The notes under the pieces were generated by a model, which saw nothing but the letters and a program-made list of their open reading frames with translations, did not search any database and was not told the origin of the DNA. From Vibrio penaeicida (lineage in GTDB: Bacteria; Pseudomonadota; Gammaproteobacteria; Enterobacterales; Vibrionaceae), in assembly GCF_002933855.1 (NCBI RefSeq), contig NZ_BFAQ01000050.1, positions 28,647-92,646 of the forward strand: a DNA stretch of 64,000 nucleotides, in the 5' to 3' direction. A program made the position numbers and the translations under genes. This document shows positions 17,415 to 25,586 of the stretch, one piece after another. Numbering within the stretch: the first letter of the stretch is position 1; each line of letters starts with the position of its first letter.

Positions 17415-19664
17415 CTATTTTTTACCGGCGCGAACGAAACCAGCTAAGTCTTGTGCTTCCAAGTATTCGAAAACTTGGTCATGAATATTTTTTCCGTAAG
17501 GCTGAGACAATGCGCTTTTGGCCAACGTTTGCAAATCAGTCACCTTAGATTGTCTAAGTAGGTATTTAACACGAGCCACGTTAGCGGTGTTCATACTCAG
17601 CGAGCGATACCCTAACCCAACAAGTAATAAGGCACCAATAGGATCCCCTGCCAATTCCCCACAAATGCTAACAGATAGATTATGCGTTCGACATATCGCC
17701 TCGATTTGCGCCAAAGCTTGAATCACGGCTGGATGAACAGACTCATAAACCCCCGATACTCTGGCATTGTTTCTGTCCACCGCCAGTAAATACTGGGTTA
17801 AATCGTTGGTACCAACCGATACGAAATCAATTTTATCAGCCATAAATGACAATAAATAGAGCATGGAAGGGACTTCCAACATGACACCAATTTGTGGTTT
17901 TACTACGTTATGATGGGTTTGCGAGACCTCATCATAAGCTTGCTGGATGAGTGCCAGCGCATCGTCTAACTCTTGGTTTCCTGACAACATAGGAAGAAGA
18001 ATGCTCAAGTTGCTCAAGCCATCGCTGGCTTTCAACATCGCACGCAGCTGCATCAGAAAGATATCAGGGTGGTCGAGCGTAAATCGAATGCCTCGCCAAC
18101 CTAAAAATGGATTGTCTTCTTCAATCGGCAAATAAGGAAGTGGTTTATCTCCCCCTACATCTAGGGTTCGCATAACTACTTGTTTGTTTGGGTAGGTTTC
18201 CAAAACCCGTCGATACTGTTGATACTGTTCTTCTTCTGATGGAAAACGATGCTGAAGCAGAAAAGATATCTCGGTACGATATAAACCAACACCATTAACA
18301 CCTTGGTTCACTGAAATGTTAGTGTCGGCACTCAAACCCGCGTTGAGCAAAACATTTACATGACAGCCATCTTTCGTTTTTGCCTCTTCTTTGAGCTCTC
18401 CTTCAACCATTTTAGAAAGCTCAAACTCTTCATCTCGTAACGATCGGTATTCATTAAGAAGTTGGACCGGTGGGTCAACAAAGATCTCACCGCTATACCC
18501 ATCAACAATACCTGGCTTCCCCGTAAGCTTTTGCGGTGTAACACTTGCGCCCATAATAGCGGGAATACCTAAAGCACGAGACAAAATCGCTGCATGCGAG
18601 TTTGCCGCCCCTTCTATTGAAACAACCCCCAAAAGCTTATCTTTGGGCAAGCTTGCTAACGTAGAGGCGGTAAGCTCATTCACGACAAGAATCACTGGCT
18701 GATGGAGCTCAAGCTCTCCCACTTCGTTAGAGTGAAGAAAATACAGCAACCTTTGACCAAGCTCTCGAATATCCTGCGCACGCTCACGTAAGTAAACGTC
18801 AGACATTTGAGCAAAACGGTTAGAATACGTCTCCACCACTTGGCGCAACGCCCAATCGGCTCGGTCTCCTTTTTGAATCTGCTCTTTAAGATCATTCCTC
18901 AACATAGGATCGTTGAGAAGGTGAGTAAACAAATCAAAAATGGCTAATGTGTCTTTGTTTATATCATTATCTAGCTTCTTTCTAAGTCGCCTGAAATCCG
19001 CCTTTGCACTTTCTATGGCAAGCGCTAGCCATTCTTGTTCTTGCTCTACATTTAACGTACTTGCAGGGTAGATATCCGAAAGCTTAGGCTGTGTATCATC
19101 CCACCAAAAATCACCCACTGCGACACCAGGTGACGCCGCTATTCCCGCCATTTTCTGACTATTGGCATCATTCAGTAGCCAATGCCCTTGTGCCTGTGCA
19201 TGAGCAATAATAACGGCAAGCTGAGCAGAGAGAGTGACGAGAAATGACTCTTCCATCTCTGAAAAAAGTCGAGGGGATTTTTGCTGAATAACAAGTACAC
19301 CAAGTACTTGCTTGCGGTGAATAATCGGGGTGCCTAGAAAGGAATGGTAAATTCCCTCCCCAAGTTGAGGAAAGAATTTAAAATTAGGATGAGAAGATAC
19401 TTCTGCTAAGTTAAGTGGCTCGGCAGTTCTGCGAACCAAACCCACCAAGCCCTCATGATAACCAATATGAATTTTGTCACCTTCAAACTTTAAGCCTTTG
19501 GTAGCCATAAGCTCTAACCGGGACAATTCATCATTAGCAAAATAAAAAGTACAGCACTCAGTTTGCATAGCGTGACACGTTTCTTTAACCAAAACATCCA
19601 AAGCCTCATGGATGTGTTCAACTCTAGAAACCTGTTCTACGATATCCCTCAACTGAGTGAGCAT
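17415..19664 (-). CDS. ptsP: Enzyme I-Ntr, PEP-protein phosphotransferase
   Basis: 749 residues, matching E. coli PtsP. An N-terminal GAF domain (about 1-150, with LGVLVIQQKSPRLF) is followed by the Enzyme I domains. The phospho-histidine swivelling domain reads GAANSHAAILSRALGIPAIMG, about mid-protein. The C-terminal PEP-binding barrel has GLYRTEISFL, GTNDLTQYLLAVDRNN and ICGELAGDP. It starts the nitrogen-PTS phosphorelay (PtsP to NPr to EIIA-Ntr) in response to nitrogen and potassium status. ATG 19664 is preceded by AGAGGA. The rppH stop is only 4 bp upstream, so the two are coupled as in E. coli. Confidence 0.97.
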   Translation of the reverse strand: MLTQLRDIVEQVSRVEHIHEALDVLVKETCHAMQTECCTFYFANDELSRLELMATKGLKFEGDKIHIGYHEGLVGLVRRTAEPLNLAEVSSHPNFKFFPQLGEGIYHSFLGTPIIHRKQVLGVLVIQQKSPRLFSEMEESFLVTLSAQLAVIIAHAQAQGHWLLNDANSQKMAGIAASPGVAVGDFWWDDTQPKLSDIYPASTLNVEQEQEWLALAIESAKADFRRLRKKLDNDINKDTLAIFDLFTHLLNDPMLRNDLKEQIQKGDRADWALRQVVETYSNRFAQMSDVYLRERAQDIRELGQRLLYFLHSNEVGELELHQPVILVVNELTASTLASLPKDKLLGVVSIEGAANSHAAILSRALGIPAIMGASVTPQKLTGKPGIVDGYSGEIFVDPPVQLLNEYRSLRDEEFELSKMVEGELKEEAKTKDGCHVNVLLNAGLSADTNISVNQGVNGVGLYRTEISFLLQHRFPSEEEQYQQYRRVLETYPNKQVVMRTLDVGGDKPLPYLPIEEDNPFLGWRGIRFTLDHPDIFLMQLRAMLKASDGLSNLSILLPMLSGNQELDDALALIQQAYDEVSQTHHNVVKPQIGVMLEVPSMLYLLSFMADKIDFVSVGTNDLTQYLLAVDRNNARVSGVYESVHPAVIQALAQIEAICRTHNLSVSICGELAGDPIGALLLVGLGYRSLSMNTANVARVKYLLRQSKVTDLQTLAKSALSQPYGKNIHDQVFEYLEAQDLAGFVRAGKK

Positions 19665-19668
19665 TTAG

Positions 19669-20187
19669 TTATCCTCTCCGATTCTTTCGCTTACCTTTTA
19701 CTTTTCGTTCTCTGAACGGCATTGCAAGCGTAGCAAACTCTTTCATCGCACGCCGATAAACGTCACGCTTAAACGAAACAACCTGTCTAACTGGGTACCA
19801 ATAGCTTACCCATCTCCAACCATCAAATTCAGGGGTACTGCCACGCTGCATATTGATTCTAGACTCATCACAGTCTAATCGTAGCAAGAACCATTTCTGT
19901 TTTTGTCCGATACAAACGGGTTTGGAATCCCACCGTACCAGTCGTTTGGGTAGCTTATAGCGTAGCCAATGACGACTGGTCGCGACGACTTTAACGTCTT
20001 TTTGAGTTAAACCCACTTCTTCATACAGCTCACGAAACATTGCTTCTTCTGGTGTTTCGCCTTCATCAATTCCTCCTTGAGGGAATTGCCATGAATGCTG
20101 TCCGTATCGTTTCGCCCAGAATACCTGACCATGGTTGTTACAAATTACAATTCCCACATTTAAGCGGTAACCATCGCCATCGATCAC
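19669..20187 (-). CDS. rppH: RNA 5'-pyrophosphohydrolase
   Basis: 172 residues, Nudix hydrolase fold. The Nudix box reads GGIDEGETPEEAMFRELYEEVG, about residues 38-59. The N-terminus DGDGYRLNVGIVICN and the WRWVSYWYPV block match RppH (NudH/YgdP). It removes pyrophosphate from mRNA 5' ends, opening RNase E-dependent decay. The start is GTG at 20187 with AGAGG about seven bases upstream. It is translationally close to ptsP and flanks the DARS2-like region. Confidence 0.96.
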   Translation of the reverse strand: MIDGDGYRLNVGIVICNNHGQVFWAKRYGQHSWQFPQGGIDEGETPEEAMFRELYEEVGLTQKDVKVVATSRHWLRYKLPKRLVRWDSKPVCIGQKQKWFLLRLDCDESRINMQRGSTPEFDGWRWVSYWYPVRQVVSFKRDVYRRAMKEFATLAMPFRERKVKGKRKNRRG

Positions 20188-20819
20188 TGGCTAACCTCTA
20201 ATATAAATCTCTGTTAAGTGTGATTTTTCCACATATCCCCAATAGGGGCAAACTTACATGTCGCATAATGCGTTTTTTTCTGTCCGACACGCACCACACT
20301 GGATAAGTTTTCATCAAAGGAGAAGTTATCAACACAGGAATGAGACCAACTCCACATTTATTCACCTTTTCTGTGAATAAGTGTGTGAAGAAACCGATTA
20401 CAAGGCAATTGGTGTGATCTAAGATCTTCAAAACCATTTTAGATAAAAGTTACAGAAAATAACAAAACCCCTTAAAATACAAATAGATATATAATAATTA
20501 ATTTTAACTATAAGCTGACATTTTCAATTAATTTAATCCACCTTTCAGATCGGTTAAAGATCAACCACAGATTTCCTTATCCACACAAAGTGGTTAAATT
20601 TTAGCTCAAAGTTAAAAAACAGGCAGAAAAACGATCAATAAAACCCTGATTATAGATCCAGTCCTTTTATTTACTTGAGTAAGAAACCGAGGTCTGTGGA
20701 TAAGTTGGGAAAAGATCTTTGGGGTGAATTTATAAAAATGTCAGATCCAATTTCTATGATCAGTCATTCGTTCCATAGTTATGCTAAAGTGCCCCTTTTA
20801 TTGCTGCATTCAATATCCC
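20188..20819. other. DARS2-like region: DnaA-box cluster between rppH and mutH
   Basis: A 632-bp gene-free gap. Perfect TTWTNCACA DnaA boxes lie at 20225-20233 (+), 20372-20380 (-), 20577-20585 (+, TTATCCACA) and 20695-20703 (-, TTATCCACA). Near-matches lie at 20358-20366 and around 20325. The pair at 20358-20380 is a head-to-head palindrome with a 7-base spacer. Nine GATC sites occur from about 20416 to 20762, and 20430-20540 is strongly AT-rich. In E. coli the DnaA-reactivating sequence DARS2 lies in this same mutH/ygdP(rppH) gap. I infer a Vibrio counterpart; I could not recognise IHF or Fis sites. Confidence 0.65.
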
Positions 20820-21488
20820 ATGAAACCCACACCAACATCCGAAAAAGAACTTCATACTCGCGCCATTAGTATCGCAGGATATACGTTAAGTGAGCTGGCA
20901 GAGGAAGCTGGAATCTCCGTACCTGATAATCTAAGGAGAGATAAAGGTTGGGTGGGTCAACTACTTGAATGGCATTTAGGGGCGAGTGCTGGAAGCAAGC
21001 CACAGCAGGACTTTGTCGATCTTGGGATCGAACTCAAAAGCATTCCTATTAGCCATAAAGGGACTCCCCTAGAAACCACTTTTGTCGCTGTCGCCCCCTT
21101 AATCGGTGTACAGGGTCTAACGTGGGAAAATAGCCACATACGACAAAAACTATCACGAGTACTTTGGGTTCCTGTTGAGGGTGAAAGAGAAATACCTGTC
21201 GCTGAACGTAAAGTGGGCTTTCCAGTTCTATGGTCACCCAATGAAAAAGAAACGCAAATCTTAAAGCAAGATTGGGAAGAGTTGATGGAACAAATCGTTC
21301 TAGGGCAAGTAGAACAGATTACAGCTCGGCATGGAGAAGCTCTACAACTTCGTCCCAAAGCAGCCAACAGTAAAGCACTCACTGAAGCCTATGGAGCAAA
21401 TGGTACGCCAATCATGACACTTCCAAGAGGCTTTTATTTGAAGAAAGGATTCACGCAAAAGATCTTAGAACAGTTTTTTGATCAATAA
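20820..21488 (+). CDS. mutH: DNA mismatch repair endonuclease MutH
   Basis: 222 residues. MutH nicks the unmethylated strand at hemimethylated GATC sites when activated by MutL and MutS. The type II-like active site D-x6-ExK is visible as Asp64, Glu71 and Lys73 in QQDFVDLGIELKS. RDKGWVGQLLE, SAGSKP, RKVGFPVLWSPNE and LPRGFYLKK are conserved. The ATG at 20820 was chosen because alignment with E. coli MutH begins there; an ATG at 20781 would add 13 odd residues. No clear Shine-Dalgarno precedes either start. Nine GATC sites lie in the upstream gap. Confidence 0.96.
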   Translation: MKPTPTSEKELHTRAISIAGYTLSELAEEAGISVPDNLRRDKGWVGQLLEWHLGASAGSKPQQDFVDLGIELKSIPISHKGTPLETTFVAVAPLIGVQGLTWENSHIRQKLSRVLWVPVEGEREIPVAERKVGFPVLWSPNEKETQILKQDWEELMEQIVLGQVEQITARHGEALQLRPKAANSKALTEAYGANGTPIMTLPRGFYLKKGFTQKILEQFFDQ

Positions 21489-21514
21489 CCCTTTGAGTAT
21501 GCCAATTCACCATC

Positions 21515-21820
21515 CTAGTGAATTGACATCTCAATGTCGTGGTAAAGCGCCATGCCACTCTCACCACATTCATCATAAACGTTGTGTAATCTTAAATAAG
21601 CAGTATGAACCCCCATTTTATGCAACGCGCTTTTCACCAATTCCAATGAATCAAAATGCAACGGCTCTTTCTTGCCTCGGATAGGCTCCAACTTGTGCTT
21701 ATATTCTACCGCAAGCAAGTAACTGGATAGATTTGCACAACTAATGACATAGATTTTGGGCTCTTTTCCCTGTTCGATATGCTTTGCATGCAACCAATGA
21801 TTGAGCTGTTCTCTTTGCAT
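21515..21820 (-). CDS. Small conserved protein, probably DUF6482 family
   Basis: 101 residues, no signal peptide or membrane helix. It reads as a compact alpha/beta protein with a KIYVISCANLSSYLLAVEY strand region and a C-terminal AYLRLHNVYDECG block. From memory it resembles DUF6482 proteins of vibrios; function is unknown. It is convergent with mutH, and its stop lies inside a small inverted repeat (21503-21510 pairs with 21518-21525). GGGAAGAG precedes the ATG at 21820. Confidence 0.75.
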   Translation of the reverse strand: MQREQLNHWLHAKHIEQGKEPKIYVISCANLSSYLLAVEYKHKLEPIRGKKEPLHFDSLELVKSALHKMGVHTAYLRLHNVYDECGESGMALYHDIEMSIH

Positions 21821-21979
21821 AATTCTCTTCCCTGAATAGTCGAATATCCATGCACTCTTTGCTGGTCATCCATAAAGCATAGACAAGAATCGACTTAATG
21901 TTGAACAAATCATTAACAGTTTTTACTTGACCGCATCCATAACAATCAGTTTATAGTGAAGAAAAAATGAGGAATGTAT

Positions 21980-23014
21980 ATGCAATTAAAGAAGTTACCG
22001 CATTCAACTCTTGAGATCAGTCCGCTGTGTTTAGGTACCATGACATTCGGTGAACAAAACACCGAGTCAGAGGCTTTTTCTCAACTTGATTATGCCTTAG
22101 AAAGAGGCATTAACTTTATCGATACCGCAGAAATGTACCCCGTTCCTCCTAAATCTGATACACAAGGTAGAACAGAAGAATACATAGGAAACTGGATCCA
22201 AAAGTCGGGCAAGCGAGAAAAAGTGGTGCTCGCAACCAAAGTTGCGGGTCCACGTGGCGTCCCTTATATCCGTGAAGACATGGCTCTCGATTGGCGTAAT
22301 ATCCACCGAGCCGTCGACGAGAGTTTAAATCGCCTACAAACAGAATATGTCGACCTCTACCAAATCCATTGGCCGCAGCGACAAACGAATTGTTTTGGAC
22401 AGCTAAATTACCCCTACCCAGATGACCAAAATGACACCCCCATCCTTGAGACTTTAGAAGCCTTGGCTGATGTGGTAAAACAAGGGAAAGTTCGTTACAT
22501 CGGTCTATCCAATGAAACGCCCTGGGGAGTAATGAGTTATTTAAGGCTGGCAGAGAAACACGACTTGCCAAGAGCCGTCACAATTCAAAATCCATACAAC
22601 CTATTAAATCGTACTTTTGAGGTCGGACTCTCTGAAATCGCTCACAATGAAGGTGTTGAATTACTCGCGTATTCACCTCTTGCGTTTGGTGCGTTAAGCG
22701 GAAAATACCTGAATAATGCTAAACCTCAAGGTGCACGATGCACGCTTTACGAACGTTTCGTTCGCTACTTTACTCCAAACGGAGTGAAGGCAACGGAAGC
22801 GTACGTAAAACTAGCGCAAGAACACGGGTTAGATCCTGCTCAAATGGCGTTGGCATTTGTGAACCAGCGTCCATTCGTTGCATCCAACATTATTGGTGCA
22901 ACCACGATGGAACAGTTGAAGAGTAATATCGACAGTTTAGAAGTAAATCTGTCAGAAGAGTTGCTAACGTCTCTGCAAGAGATTGGAGTGCAATACTCCA
23001 ATCCTTGCCCCTGA
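21980..23014 (+). CDS. tas: Aldo/keto reductase Tas
   Basis: 344 residues, an NADP(H)-dependent aldo/keto reductase close in sequence and length to E. coli Tas. The catalytic tetrad region is visible: Asp and Tyr in NFIDTAEMYPVPP, Lys in VLATKVAGP and His in YQIHWPQR. Cofactor-binding features include VTIQNPYNLLNR and IIGATTMEQL. I chose the ATG at 21980, with GAGGA six bases upstream; the ATG at 21974 overlaps that site. The physiological substrate is unknown. E. coli tas corrects a tyrosine auxotrophy. tas follows mutH in both species. Confidence 0.94.
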   Translation: MQLKKLPHSTLEISPLCLGTMTFGEQNTESEAFSQLDYALERGINFIDTAEMYPVPPKSDTQGRTEEYIGNWIQKSGKREKVVLATKVAGPRGVPYIREDMALDWRNIHRAVDESLNRLQTEYVDLYQIHWPQRQTNCFGQLNYPYPDDQNDTPILETLEALADVVKQGKVRYIGLSNETPWGVMSYLRLAEKHDLPRAVTIQNPYNLLNRTFEVGLSEIAHNEGVELLAYSPLAFGALSGKYLNNAKPQGARCTLYERFVRYFTPNGVKATEAYVKLAQEHGLDPAQMALAFVNQRPFVASNIIGATTMEQLKSNIDSLEVNLSEELLTSLQEIGVQYSNPCP

Positions 23015-23037
23015 TTAACAGGTAACATTTAGATTTT

Positions 23038-23077
23038 AGGGGCTAAGTACTAAGAGAATAAGTACTTAGCCCCTTTT
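23038..23077. terminator. Strong bidirectional terminator, tas / DUF1127-like gene
   Basis: AGGGGCTAAGTACT pairs perfectly with AGTACTTAGCCCCT around a 9-base loop and ends in TTTT. It abuts the stop of the convergent gene at 23079. Confidence 0.85.
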
Positions 23078-23078
23078 G

Positions 23079-23330
23079 CTACGTTGGAATTCGCGTTCGT
23101 AATAATCGTCGAAGGTGACGAACACGGCGTTCCGCGGTGGCTGATGGTTGCTCATTTGCACCAATTTGACGACCCTCAGGGTCAAGACCAATATCTTGAA
23201 GCAAATGTGAATTGTGCCATGGAATGTTGTGCTGAGCCCTTTTCACTCTGCGCTTCCACGCACGATCTTCACGGTTAATATCAGCTTTTACTAAAAATGT
23301 GGCCAGTTGGATGTAAATAGAGTGACGCAT
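23079..23330 (-). CDS. Small arginine-rich DUF1127-like protein
   Basis: 83 residues, strongly basic. The central WHNSHLLQDIGLDPEGRQIG resembles the DUF1127 signature (a short helix then DIGL). The C-terminus RRVRHLRRLLRTRIP is Arg-rich. DUF1127 proteins are small and poorly known; alphaproteobacterial members affect RNA and phosphate or carbon metabolism. GGAG lies eight bases before the ATG. A 32-codon gene lies 115 bp upstream on the same strand, separated by foldable sequence, so the two may form one transcript ending at the terminator at 23038. Confidence 0.7.
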   Translation of the reverse strand: MRHSIYIQLATFLVKADINREDRAWKRRVKRAQHNIPWHNSHLLQDIGLDPEGRQIGANEQPSATAERRVRHLRRLLRTRIPT

Positions 23331-23441
23331 AACTTTTTCTCCAGAAAATAAATATATAGGCTGGAAAAAGCGGTCAAAAAACAGGGTAAGATATTTATAG
23401 ACTGTCCCAGTCAGACCGCTTCTCCGCGGCCCAAATGGTCA

Positions 23442-23572
23442 CGGATTAATTAACGTTTTTAGGTGTAGACGTACCATGGGTATCCATGGCAAGACCTAGA
23501 TCATTGGCGACACGATCATGCTGTGCGATAAAAATGTTTAGCATTTTGTGCCTCCTACTGTTAACTAATCCG
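23442..23572 (-). repeat. 13-bp inverted repeat enclosing the 32-codon gene
   Basis: In the transcript, arm 23560-23572 (CGGATTAGTTAAC) can pair over all 13 positions (one G-U) with arm 23442-23454 (GTTAATTAATCCG). The second arm contains the TAA stop. The Shine-Dalgarno and coding sequence lie in the closed loop. Further hairpins (GACTG/CAGTC at 23400-23412, CCGC/GCGG around 23417-23430) follow before the DUF1127-like gene. Confidence 0.65.
23446..23544 (-). CDS. 32-residue small protein gene with strong Shine-Dalgarno
   Basis: ATG at 23544 is preceded by AGGAGG with a 6-base spacer, the best ribosome site in this part of the window. The product begins MLNIFIAQHDRVANDLG and ends STPKNVN; it is soluble-looking, with no membrane helix. 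A promoter-like TTGAAA (23634-23639) and TAGAAT (23612-23617) with a 16-bp spacer lies upstream on the minus strand. A perfect hairpin CGTGAC/GTCACG (23590-23606) lies near the expected transcript start. I do not recognise the protein. Codon choice gives no reason to doubt it, but homologues are needed for proof. Confidence 0.6.
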   Translation of the reverse strand: MLNIFIAQHDRVANDLGLAMDTHGTSTPKNVN

Positions 23573-23862
23573 AAAATGAAATGATAAATCGTGACTTGCT
23601 GTCACGGTTAAATTCTAACCCCAAGAGGATATATTTCAAGCGCATATTCACACAGTTTATAAAAAAAGCCTATTCATCTGTATGCAACTTAACTGAAGCT
23701 TGAGTAGCAGAATATATTGTGAGCTATGAGTTATATATCAGAACAAAAATTCATATAACATCTTCATTAAAAGACGATAAAAATACGGTTTGCCACTTAA
23801 GTATCGATTTAACCTGCTATTACTCACCTGCTTAGGTGTGTTAGCCAATTCTCATTAGCAAA
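23545..23862. other. Gap between vpsR and the small-protein unit
   Basis: The right part carries the promoter-like and hairpin elements given for the 32-codon gene (23560-23639). From about 23640 to 23862 it is AT-rich; I see only a weak CACCT/AGGTG repeat near 23825 and no gene. Confidence 0.5.
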
Positions 23863-23898
23863 TAAAAAAACGCCCACTTAAAAATAAGTGAGCGTTTT
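23863..23898 (-). terminator. vpsR terminator
   Basis: AAAAAAACGC and CACTTA arms pair with TAAGTG and GCGTTTT with one mismatched base. It is usable in both directions and lies about 30 bp past the vpsR stop. Confidence 0.8.
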
Positions 23899-23929
23899 GC
23901 AAAAGCAGTCATACTGATTGATGTCAGAA

Positions 23930-25267
23930 TTATGCTCTGGTTTCCGATATGAGATTGTGCTTATTCAAAAGGCGGTACATGGTAGCGCGAGAAACACCCA
24001 GCTCTTTAGCTGCGGGAGTCACTTGACCATCATGCGATTCTAATACAAGTACTAGCGCATCGCGTTCTGAACGTTCACGAATACTTCGCAAACTTCTCTG
24101 ATTATCGGCACGTTTTGGTAAATCCAGTTGAGACTCTTCAATAACGACTGAATCTGACATCAACACAACGCGTTTTATTTGATTCATTAACTCTCGAACA
24201 TTTCCAGGCCAATGGTGCTGAGTTAATGCTCTTATTGCTTGGTCAGAGAAGCTTCTCGCTTGTGCGTTGTACTCACGTGAGTATACGTTCAAGTAGTGAT
24301 TTGCTAGTACAGCAATGTCACCTGAGCGCTCCTTCAAGCTAGGAACATTAATCCTTAACACATTAAGGCGATGATAAAGTTCTTCGTTGAAGTCATCATC
24401 TAGCAGGGCTTTTTCCATATCAGAATGGTTAGCAACCAAAATTCTGACATCCACTTCTTTCGCCCCTTCTTTTGTTTCGACTTTTCCTTCCTGTAAATAG
24501 AACAGCAAATGCTGTTGCTGAGATAATGGCATGTTCAAAATGTCGTTGAATAAGATGGTACCTCCATCGGCTTGTTCTAACAGTGGCGCTTCTCCCCAGT
24601 CGTCGCCTCTGTCGATGCCGAATATGTCCATCTCCATTCTCTGCTCTGATATCGCTCCACAGTTCACACTAAAAAATGGACCTTTAGAACGTGCCGATGT
24701 GGTATGTATCGCTTGAGCGACTTTTTCTTTACCCGATCCTGATTCCCCAAAAATCAAAATGCTGACATCGGTAGGTCCGATTCTCCGAACCTGATCTCGC
24801 AGACGTTTTATAGGCATTGACTCCCCAATCATACCCATATCACTGGTTTGACCATAGCTCGGCCAAACTTTCTTCTCCAGTTTCAGCATTCCAAGTTGGT
24901 GGCCAATTGTATTGAGAAGTTGTGCGTCTGGTATGGGCGCAGTAAAAAAATCAATACAAAAGTTTACTATGAACTGACATATGGTATCAGAGCTCAATTG
25001 AGACTCCCTGATAAATGCCAGCCAACGAACCTGCTTGTGGCTGCTGACTAAATTTGCCAGACCGTTGAGACTGAACTCATCCTGGCTTAAATCAACAATC
25101 CCAATGCAAGGACCAATCTCTGAGAACAATGTTTGTGCTTCACGAAGGTCATCACATCGCTGGCAACGCCAACCTACCTGCTCTAATACTGCAAGCCAAG
25201 GTTCGTATGTGCCTCCAACAACAACAAGTGAACCCGGTACAGAATCCATTCGGAATTGAGTACCCAT
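23930..25267 (-). CDS. vpsR: VpsR-type biofilm regulator
   Basis: 445 residues. The N-terminal receiver-like domain has Asp59 in CIGIVDLS, the conserved aspartate of VpsR. The AAA+ domain has Walker A GESGSGKEKV near 175, but the Walker B reads GGTILFNDI instead of GGTxxxDE, and no GAFTGA sigma-54 loop is present. The C-terminal Fis-type HTH is VTPAAKELGVSRATMYRLLNKH. In V. cholerae VpsR binds c-di-GMP and activates vps genes with sigma-70; the V. parahaemolyticus counterpart is CpsR. I chose the ATG at 25267, with AAGGAAG five bases upstream, over an in-frame TTG at 25285. Position next to tas and lysS supports the assignment. Confidence 0.93.
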   Translation of the reverse strand: MGTQFRMDSVPGSLVVVGGTYEPWLAVLEQVGWRCQRCDDLREAQTLFSEIGPCIGIVDLSQDEFSLNGLANLVSSHKQVRWLAFIRESQLSSDTICQFIVNFCIDFFTAPIPDAQLLNTIGHQLGMLKLEKKVWPSYGQTSDMGMIGESMPIKRLRDQVRRIGPTDVSILIFGESGSGKEKVAQAIHTTSARSKGPFFSVNCGAISEQRMEMDIFGIDRGDDWGEAPLLEQADGGTILFNDILNMPLSQQQHLLFYLQEGKVETKEGAKEVDVRILVANHSDMEKALLDDDFNEELYHRLNVLRINVPSLKERSGDIAVLANHYLNVYSREYNAQARSFSDQAIRALTQHHWPGNVRELMNQIKRVVLMSDSVVIEESQLDLPKRADNQRSLRSIRERSERDALVLVLESHDGQVTPAAKELGVSRATMYRLLNKHNLISETRA

Positions 25268-25542
25268 TAATACTTCCTTAATCAATCTATATTGTTGTTA
25301 CGATCTTCATCGTGGTTTTAAGGTGCGTGACGATTTAAAAACGATTTACATATGAATTAATCTTGCGACAATAAAACGTCTCATAGTTAAGACATAGTAT
25401 AATTTGTTAAACAGTCAAGCAGGAACAGACTAACCAATAACCGTTGTCAATAGTGAGACACATAAAGATAAAGTGAAAAGATCGCTCATTTTGCAGAGCA
25501 AAATCACATATTTATAAAATTTCAGCGCTCAAATTAAGATCA
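25268..25542. promoter_or_regulatory. vpsR upstream region
   Basis: AT-rich, no gene. It should hold the vpsR promoter. GTCTCA near 25378 and TGAGAC near 25452 form a distant inverted pair of unknown meaning. No certain operator is recognised. Confidence 0.35.
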
Positions 25543-25575
25543 AAAAAGCCACCCGAAGGTGGCTTTAATTTTGAG
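25543..25575 (-). terminator. lysS terminator
   Basis: The minus strand reads AAAGCCACC, a TTCG loop, GGTGGCTTTTTT. It begins 12 bp past the lysS stop. Confidence 0.92.
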
Positions 25576-25586
25576 ACATAAAATTT

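Noticed and set aside
20335..20420. Short plus-strand frame of about 25 codons beginning MRPTPHLF in the rppH-mutH gap
   Set aside because: Its only ribosome-like AGGA abuts the ATG with no spacer, and it overlaps the DnaA-box palindrome, which explains the sequence better.
20188..20819. A second chromosome origin or the crtS replication trigger site
   Set aside because: No rctB, parAB or initiator gene is near, and crtS lies in a different gene neighbourhood in V. cholerae as I recall. The mutH/rppH position points to DARS2 instead.
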